In this document: one piece after another, positions 11,961 to 16,133 of the stretch
How positions within the stretch are numbered: position 1 is the stretch's first letter
How the letters are laid out: every line of letters starts with the position of its first letter
Assembly: GCA_004554075.1 (NCBI GenBank)
Contig: SFOB01000054.1
Span: forward strand, 1 to 16,133
Direction of reading: 5' to 3'
Source of the DNA: Treponema sp.
GTDB taxonomy: Bacteria; Spirochaetota; Spirochaetia; Treponematales; Treponemataceae
DNA length: 16,133 nucleotides
Translations under genes and position numbers: made by a program
Notes under the pieces: model-generated
The model's database searches: none
Told to the model about the DNA's origin: nothing
The model's input: the letters and a program-made list of their open reading frames with translations, nothing else

Positions 11961-14576
11961 ATGGCAGACGAAGAGAATCTCACCCCGATGATGATTCAGT
12001 ATCGGGGAATCAAAGAAAAGTATAAAACCGAGGTTGTTTTTTTTAGACTCGGTGATTTTTACGAAATGTTTGATGAAGATGCGGTAGAAGTATCGCGTCT
12101 TTTGAATTTAACATTAACTCACAGAGCCAGCCGTCCTATGTGCGGTATTCCTTATCATGCCGCAAAAGTTTATATTGCCCGTCTTTTACGTCTTGGAAAA
12201 AAAATAGTAATTTGTGAACAGGTTGGAGAAATTCCTAAAGGCGGAAAGGGAATTACAGAAAGAAAGGTTGTAGAAATCATTACACCTGGAACTGCTGTAG
12301 AAGCAGAATATCTTGAAGGCTGCAGGGCAAATTATCTGGCAGCACTTTCAATCACTAAAGGAAAAGCAGGCTTTGCTTTTATTGATGTTACAACTTCTTC
12401 CTTCCGTGCCACTTCCTGGCCGGCTGCCCGTATGGCAGAAAACTTTGGCAAGGAATTAAACAGGGCTGCTCCAAGAGAGCTTTTACTTCCTGCCTCATTA
12501 AAAAATAATGAAACTATAAAAACTGTGCTTGCAAGTTATGGCACAATTTCTGTTTCATATTATCCGGATTGGGATTTTTCTGCAGAGCTTTCCTTTAAGA
12601 AACTTACAGGACAGTTTAAGACTGCAAATCTTAAAGCCTATGGTCTGGAAGAAGAAAGCCCGGAAGTTGTTCCAGCCGGTTTTCTCCTTGATTACCTTGA
12701 AAAAACAACAAATGCCGCTCTTCCTCATATAAGTTCTATCCGCGTTTACAGCGATAATGAATATCTGATTATGGATGATTCTTCCCGCCGTAACCTTGAA
12801 GTTATTTCAAACATGCGCGATGGAAGTTCCCAGTATACACTTTTTGAATGTGTTGATTTTACCAGAACTGCAATGGGCGGACGTCTGCTACGTAACTGGC
12901 TTTTGTTCCCTCTTACAAATCTCCGTCAGATTGAAGAACGCCAGACTAAGGTTGCAAGCTTTGTGGAAAACAGAAACCTGCTGGAAAGAGTAAAAGCAGA
13001 TCTTTCCGGTATTCTTGATGTTGAAAGACTTGCCGGCCGCATTGCAATGGAAAGAGCCCATGCTAAAGACCTGCAGGCTCTGCGTTTCAGCCTTGAAGCC
13101 TGGACCCGTGTAAAAGAATATCTTGGTCAGTATGATTTTTCTTTTGTTTCAGATGAAGATTCCAAAACTATCTGTTCTTTAATTGAAAAAGCAATTCTTG
13201 ATGATCCTGCAACCTCTCTTACTGATGGTGGAATCATAAAGGCAGGCTGGTCCGAAGAGCTTGATCACTGGCGTGGAGTGCATGATAACTTCAATCAGAT
13301 TTTAAGCGAATATGAAGCTGAAGAAAAAGAAAAAACTGGAATCTCAACTTTACGCGTAAAATATACAAATGCTGCCGGCTATTTTATTGAAGTCAGCAAG
13401 GGAAAGCTTTCAAGCGTACCTTCACATTTTATTATGCGTCGTGCCCTTGTTAATGGAGACCGTTATACAACAGAAAGACTTCAGCAGCTGGAACAGGAGC
13501 TTAACGAATCTTCTACAAAAATCCTTGAGCTTGAAAGAGACCTTTTTGTAGAAATAAGAGCGTCTCTTGCAAAGTATATTCCTTATCTTCTTCAGCTTGC
13601 AGATGAAATTGCAAATACAGATGCAGCTTCTTCTTTTGCACAGGCTGCAATTGAACATAACTGGGTAAGACCTGAGATTGAAGAATCTACTTATTTTGAA
13701 ATAAAAGATGGCCGCCATCCAGTTGTTGAAAATCATCTTCCAAGAGGGGAGTTTGTTCCTAACGATGCTCTTCTTTCTGCCGGAGAAAATGAAAAAGATT
13801 CAGCCCCATCATTTGCTTTAATAACTGGTCCGAATATGGCCGGTAAGAGTACCTATCTTCGTCAGAATGCACTTATAGCTCTTCTTGCACAAACCGGTTC
13901 TTATGTTCCGGCAAGTAAGGCTCGTCTTGGAATTGTAGACCGTATATTCTGCCGTGTTGGCGCATCAGATAATCTTGCAAAGGGAGAATCTACCTTCCTT
14001 GTAGAAATGACAGAAACTGCAAACATTCTGCATGCAGCAACAAAACGTTCATTGGTAATTATGGATGAAGTAGGGCGGGGAACCTCAACAGAAGACGGTC
14101 TTGCCATTGCCCGTGCCGTTTCTGAATATCTTCTTGATACAATCGGCTGTAAAACCTTCTTTGCTACACATTATCATGAACTTTCAAGAATGGAACATGA
14201 CAGACTTAAAATGCTTTGTATGGATGTTCTGGAGCAGAATGGTTCTGTTGTATTCCTTAGAAAAGTAAAGGAAGGTGTTACCGAAAACTCTTATGGTATT
14301 CACGTAGCAAAACTTGCAGGAATTCCTCAGAATGTAATTGACAGGGCAAATGTTATTCTCGCTCACATTCAGGCTCTGGCAGCAGATAATCCTATCATTC
14401 TGGAAAATCTTCCGGAAAAGGTAGCACAGGCGGCTCCAGCTCCTGTAAATCCTGGTTTATTTAGTGATGAAGAAATAATCATTTCTGAAATCCTTTCAAC
14501 TGATACCGACTATCTGACACCTCTGTCTGCCCTGCAGACAATTGCCCGCTGGAAAAAGGCTCTTTCAGGACAATAA
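11961..14576 (+). CDS. mutS: DNA mismatch repair protein MutS
   Basis: The frame is open from a TTG at 11925 inside skp, but ATG 11961 is preferred: it gives 871 residues beginning ADEENLTPMMIQY, matching the usual MutS start 'T-P-M-M-x-Q-Y'. AAGGGA directly abuts the ATG, closer than ideal, so coupling to skp (stop 16 bases upstream) is likely. MutS recognises mispairs and loops after replication and recruits MutL using ATP. Landmarks: mismatch-reading F33-Y-E35 in LGDFYEMF; MCGIPYHA connector entry; clamp and core helices with DSSRRNLEV; Walker A GPNMAGKST at 623-631; Walker B IMDEVGRGTST with D702-E703; and the FATHYHEL signature. The C-terminal extension after the ATPase domain ends in an LSALQTIARWKK-like helix, the helix-turn-helix dimer region. 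All functional residues looked for are present. Its position after skp matches my recollection of T. pallidum. Confidence 0.97.
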   Translation: MADEENLTPMMIQYRGIKEKYKTEVVFFRLGDFYEMFDEDAVEVSRLLNLTLTHRASRPMCGIPYHAAKVYIARLLRLGKKIVICEQVGEIPKGGKGITERKVVEIITPGTAVEAEYLEGCRANYLAALSITKGKAGFAFIDVTTSSFRATSWPAARMAENFGKELNRAAPRELLLPASLKNNETIKTVLASYGTISVSYYPDWDFSAELSFKKLTGQFKTANLKAYGLEEESPEVVPAGFLLDYLEKTTNAALPHISSIRVYSDNEYLIMDDSSRRNLEVISNMRDGSSQYTLFECVDFTRTAMGGRLLRNWLLFPLTNLRQIEERQTKVASFVENRNLLERVKADLSGILDVERLAGRIAMERAHAKDLQALRFSLEAWTRVKEYLGQYDFSFVSDEDSKTICSLIEKAILDDPATSLTDGGIIKAGWSEELDHWRGVHDNFNQILSEYEAEEKEKTGISTLRVKYTNAAGYFIEVSKGKLSSVPSHFIMRRALVNGDRYTTERLQQLEQELNESSTKILELERDLFVEIRASLAKYIPYLLQLADEIANTDAASSFAQAAIEHNWVRPEIEESTYFEIKDGRHPVVENHLPRGEFVPNDALLSAGENEKDSAPSFALITGPNMAGKSTYLRQNALIALLAQTGSYVPASKARLGIVDRIFCRVGASDNLAKGESTFLVEMTETANILHAATKRSLVIMDEVGRGTSTEDGLAIARAVSEYLLDTIGCKTFFATHYHELSRMEHDRLKMLCMDVLEQNGSVVFLRKVKEGVTENSYGIHVAKLAGIPQNVIDRANVILAHIQALAADNPIILENLPEKVAQAAPAPVNPGLFSDEEIIISEILSTDTDYLTPLSALQTIARWKKALSGQ

Positions 14577-14586
14577 GTTTTAATCC

Positions 14587-14609
14587 TTAAAATTTTTAAT
14601 TTTTTTTTT
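14587..14609 (+). terminator. Weak AT-only hairpin plus T10 tract after mutS
   Basis: TTAAAA-T-TTTTAA (14587-14599) is a perfect but AT-only inverted repeat followed by a run of T (14600-14609), starting about 10 bases after the mutS stop. The stem is weak for a classic intrinsic terminator; partial termination before comF is possible. Confidence 0.35.
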
Positions 14610-14616
14610 CAAATTT

Positions 14617-14650
14617 GTGACATTTTTCGATAAGTTTGCACCATTATATA
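14617..14650 (+). promoter_or_regulatory. Possible promoter in front of the ComF gene
   Basis: GTGACA (14617-14622, 5 of 6 to the -35 consensus) and AT-rich TTATATA (14644-14650) could form a promoter, but the spacing of 19-22 bases is longer than ideal. If TATATA is the -10, transcription would start after the TTG and close to the GTG start candidates of comF, which makes the gene's start position doubtful. Confidence 0.2.
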
Positions 14651-15424
14651 GGTGTGAGGAAATTATTTTTCGAAGTAAAACAGTTTTTTCTTGCTGCCTT
14701 TAGACTGCTTTATGTTTTCATAAGCGGTGGAGAAGAATGCGCTGTATGCGGCTCACTGGTTTTTCTAAGACCGATTTGTAAGTCCTGTATGGAAAAGCAT
14801 TTTTCTGTGGACCGGATTATGGAAAAAGAGCGCTGTCAATGCTGCGGCAGAGAATTGATTTCCATGAAAGATAAATGCATGATTTGCAGGGAAAATCCCG
14901 TGCTCCACAGCACAAATACTGTAATTCCTTTGTTTTCATACAGGCTCTGGAACAGAGAACTGATGTTCAGATGGAAAATGCAGGAAGAAAGAAATTTTTC
15001 AACAGTTTTTGCAAAGCTTTTGTGCGAAGTACTTAGGAAAAATGGTCAGGAGTTTATTGTTCCGGTTCCGCCAAGAAAAGGAAAAATCCGTAAAAATGGA
15101 TGGGATCAGATAGAAGAACTCTCGACTTTCCTTGAAAAACGTTATGGCTTCAGGGTGCTGCGAATCCTTGAGCGAAATACAAGCAGTCAGCAAAAGAAAC
15201 TTTCCCGTTCTCAAAGACTGGAATCAATAAAAAGTGCTTACTCTTTGTGTTCTTCTCAGGCCTTCAAACGTGCCCTTAAGCCATTTTCCGGCCGTCTGCC
15301 GGTTTCTGTCTGCCTGATAGATGACGTATGTACTACAGGTTCTACACTGGAAAGCTGTGCGGAAATACTTAAGGCAGCAGGAATATCAAAAGTAAATGCT
15401 GTAACCTTATTTACAGTAGATTAA
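14636..15424 (+). CDS. comF: ComF-family phosphoribosyltransferase-like protein
   Basis: Up to 262 residues, normal for ComF. N-terminal zinc-ribbon cysteines: ECAVCG (C35, C38) with PICKSC (C48, C51), then a second set near CQCCG (C67-C70) with CMIC (C81, C84). A phosphoribosyltransferase fold follows: VPVPPRKGKIRKNGWDQ at 142-158, RNTSSQQKKLSRSQRLES at 180-197 (the ComF 'R-x-x-x-x-x-Q-x-x-L-x-x-x-x-R' pattern), and the PRPP loop CLIDDVCTTGST at 226-237. ComF proteins act in natural competence in some bacteria, helping transforming ssDNA uptake; in others the role is unclear. No ATG start fits: the frame opens with TTG at 14636 and offers GTG at 14654. GAGGA at 14656-14660 looks like a Shine-Dalgarno site but has no in-frame start codon at proper distance. 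The product call is firm; the N-terminus is not. It lies 59 bases after mutS. Confidence 0.85.
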   Translation: MHHYIGVRKLFFEVKQFFLAAFRLLYVFISGGEECAVCGSLVFLRPICKSCMEKHFSVDRIMEKERCQCCGRELISMKDKCMICRENPVLHSTNTVIPLFSYRLWNRELMFRWKMQEERNFSTVFAKLLCEVLRKNGQEFIVPVPPRKGKIRKNGWDQIEELSTFLEKRYGFRVLRILERNTSSQQKKLSRSQRLESIKSAYSLCSSQAFKRALKPFSGRLPVSVCLIDDVCTTGSTLESCAEILKAAGISKVNAVTLFTVD

Positions 15425-15468
15425 AGGGGGTAAGAGATTTCTGACGTAAAATAGGAACAAAAATGAAG

Positions 15469-15481
15469 TTTGCATTGCAAA
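15469..15481. promoter_or_regulatory. 13-bp palindrome next to the cheW promoter, candidate operator
   Basis: TTTGCA-T-TGCAAA is a perfect 6-1-6 inverted repeat ending one base before the -35 candidate of the cheW promoter. The position suits an activator or repressor site. It is short and AT-rich at its ends, so chance is possible. Confidence 0.35.
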
Positions 15482-15511
15482 TTCTCAAATTTAGGGGTAT
15501 TATTATATAAT
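15482..15511 (+). promoter_or_regulatory. Sigma-70-type promoter for cheW
   Basis: TTCTCA (15482-15487, 4 of 6) and a perfect TATAAT (15506-15511) are separated by 18 bases. Transcription would begin near 15518, giving a leader of about 23 bases that contains the GGAGG Shine-Dalgarno at 15530-15534. I saw no sigma-28 motagility-type box (TAAA with GCCGATAA). This suggests housekeeping expression of cheW independent of comF. Confidence 0.55.
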
Positions 15512-15540
15512 GATAGTTTTATATATCTTGGAGGGTCTAT

Positions 15541-16014
15541 ATGGCTAACGATATTCAATATCAATTAGTAACATTTCATCTGGGGGAAGAATTATATGGC
15601 GTTAACATCATGGATGTTAAAGAGATTGTAAGACTTCAGAATGTCCGCGTTATTCCTAATGCTCCATATTATGTTGAGGGTATTATTAATCTTCGTGGTG
15701 AAATTATTCCTATTATAGATTTGCATAAGCGCTTCAAGATTCAGTCTACAAATAAGTCTGAAGATATTGAAATGGAAGGTGGATTTATTATCCTTAATAT
15801 TGACGGAAGCAAAATCGGTATTATTATCGATAAAGTTGAGCGCGTTGTTACCGTTAAGGGAGAGGATGTAAAAGACCCGCCTCAGATGCTGAGCGGAATC
15901 GGAACAGAGTATATTGAAGGCGTTGTTCGCGAGGAAACAGGTTATCTTATTATGCTGAACACCCGCAAGCTCTTCAACGCTAAAGAATTACAGAAAATTA
16001 TCGATATCCAGTAA
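15541..16014 (+). CDS. cheW: Chemotaxis coupling protein CheW
   Basis: A complete 157-residue, single-domain CheW that links chemoreceptors to the kinase CheA in the polar or subpolar signalling arrays of motile spirochaetes. Visible family pattern: YQLVTFHLGEELYGVNIMDV at 7-26 (first SH3-like lobe), VRVIPNAPYYVEGIINLRGE at 35-54 with the signature NLRGEIIPIIDLHKRF (50-65), FIILNIDGSKIGIIIDKVER (82-101), and a C-terminal GVVREETGYLIMLNTRKLF. The start is well fixed by GGAGG (15530-15534), 6 bases before ATG, under its own promoter candidate. No CheA or receptor gene is adjacent within the window; the flanking genes are comF and a probable aminotransferase. Treponemes can carry more than one cheW, so which array it serves is not determined here. 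Confidence 0.96.
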   Translation: MANDIQYQLVTFHLGEELYGVNIMDVKEIVRLQNVRVIPNAPYYVEGIINLRGEIIPIIDLHKRFKIQSTNKSEDIEMEGGFIILNIDGSKIGIIIDKVERVVTVKGEDVKDPPQMLSGIGTEYIEGVVREETGYLIMLNTRKLFNAKELQKIIDIQ

Positions 16015-16019
16015 ATTAA

Positions 16020-16133
16020 ATGATACAGACATACAGTACAACGATTCGTAGAAAAGAAATGGATGCGGTTTTGACCTGCATGGTAGACGAAAAAATTGGT
16101 CCCGGTGAGTTGAACGCAAGATTGATCCAGACG
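16020..16133 (+). CDS. Probable DegT/DnrJ/EryC1-type aminotransferase, N-terminal fragment
   Basis: An open frame from ATG 16020, five bases after the cheW stop, runs off the right edge after 38 codons. It reads MIQTYSTTIRRKEMDAVL, then TCMVDEKIGPGELNARLI. The 'YS-x-x-x-I-R-R-x-E-M-D-A-V-L ... IGPGE' layout resembles the opening of PLP-dependent DegT/DnrJ/EryC1 sugar aminotransferases, where an 'E-I-x-A-V-x-x-x-L' helix leads to a 'G-P' turn. With so few residues this is a tentative family call. No own Shine-Dalgarno site is seen; the close spacing suggests co-transcription and coupling with cheW. Confidence 0.45.
   Translation, partial: MIQTYSTTIRRKEMDAVLTCMVDEKIGPGELNARLIQT

Noticed and set aside
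1..16133. CRISPR array, tRNA or rRNA genes, insertion sequences, toxin-antitoxin or phage genes
   Set aside because: No regularly spaced repeats, no cloverleaf-like or rRNA-like stretches, and no transposase or phage-like frames were seen on reading both strands.

Overview
The window looks like chromosomal DNA of a treponeme-like spirochaete. Coding DNA is AT-rich. The block tamB - bamA - skp/ompH - mutS is in the order I recall for Treponema pallidum (TP0325-TP0328, from memory), and there is a small PUR-domain nucleic-acid-binding protein of the type known from Borrelia (BpuR). A 3-dehydroquinate synthase gene is present. T. pallidum lacks amino-acid biosynthesis, so a gut, rumen or free-living treponeme is more likely. 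This is inference from content; no rRNA or species marker is in the window.

Left half (about 1-4507, all minus strand), read in the direction of transcription: thymidylate kinase (tmk); a 270-base gap holding a GC-richer, hairpin-rich element; a small exported protein of unknown function; aroB; a NifS/IscS-type cysteine desulfurase; a PUR-domain protein; and the first 43 codons of a MATE-family transporter cut by the window edge. Gaps from the exported protein to the desulfurase are 2-12 bases, as are those from the PUR gene to the MATE gene, so these are probably two co-transcribed groups. The second has its own promoter candidate.

Right half (about 4574-16133, all plus strand): tamB starts back to back with tmk, 66 bases away. 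It is followed by bamA, skp/ompH, mutS, a ComF-like phosphoribosyltransferase, cheW, and the start of a probable DegT/DnrJ-type aminotransferase. TamB, BamA and Skp form an outer-membrane biogenesis unit: Skp holds unfolded outer-membrane proteins in the periplasm, BamA inserts them, and TamB is a long envelope-spanning protein linked to outer-membrane assembly and lipid transport. MutS and ComF are DNA-metabolism passengers. cheW has its own strong -10 box, a good Shine-Dalgarno site and a palindrome beside the promoter.

No CRISPR array, insertion sequence, phage gene, rRNA or tRNA was seen. I did not find a clear new multi-gene system; this is mostly core chromosome. The least explained features are the hairpin-rich element at about 3646-3768, two starts that appear leaderless or lack a Shine-Dalgarno site (tamB and the exported protein), a thymidylate kinase P-loop with Thr where Lys is expected, a hairpin enclosing the aroB start codon, and palindromes upstream of the PUR and cheW genes.
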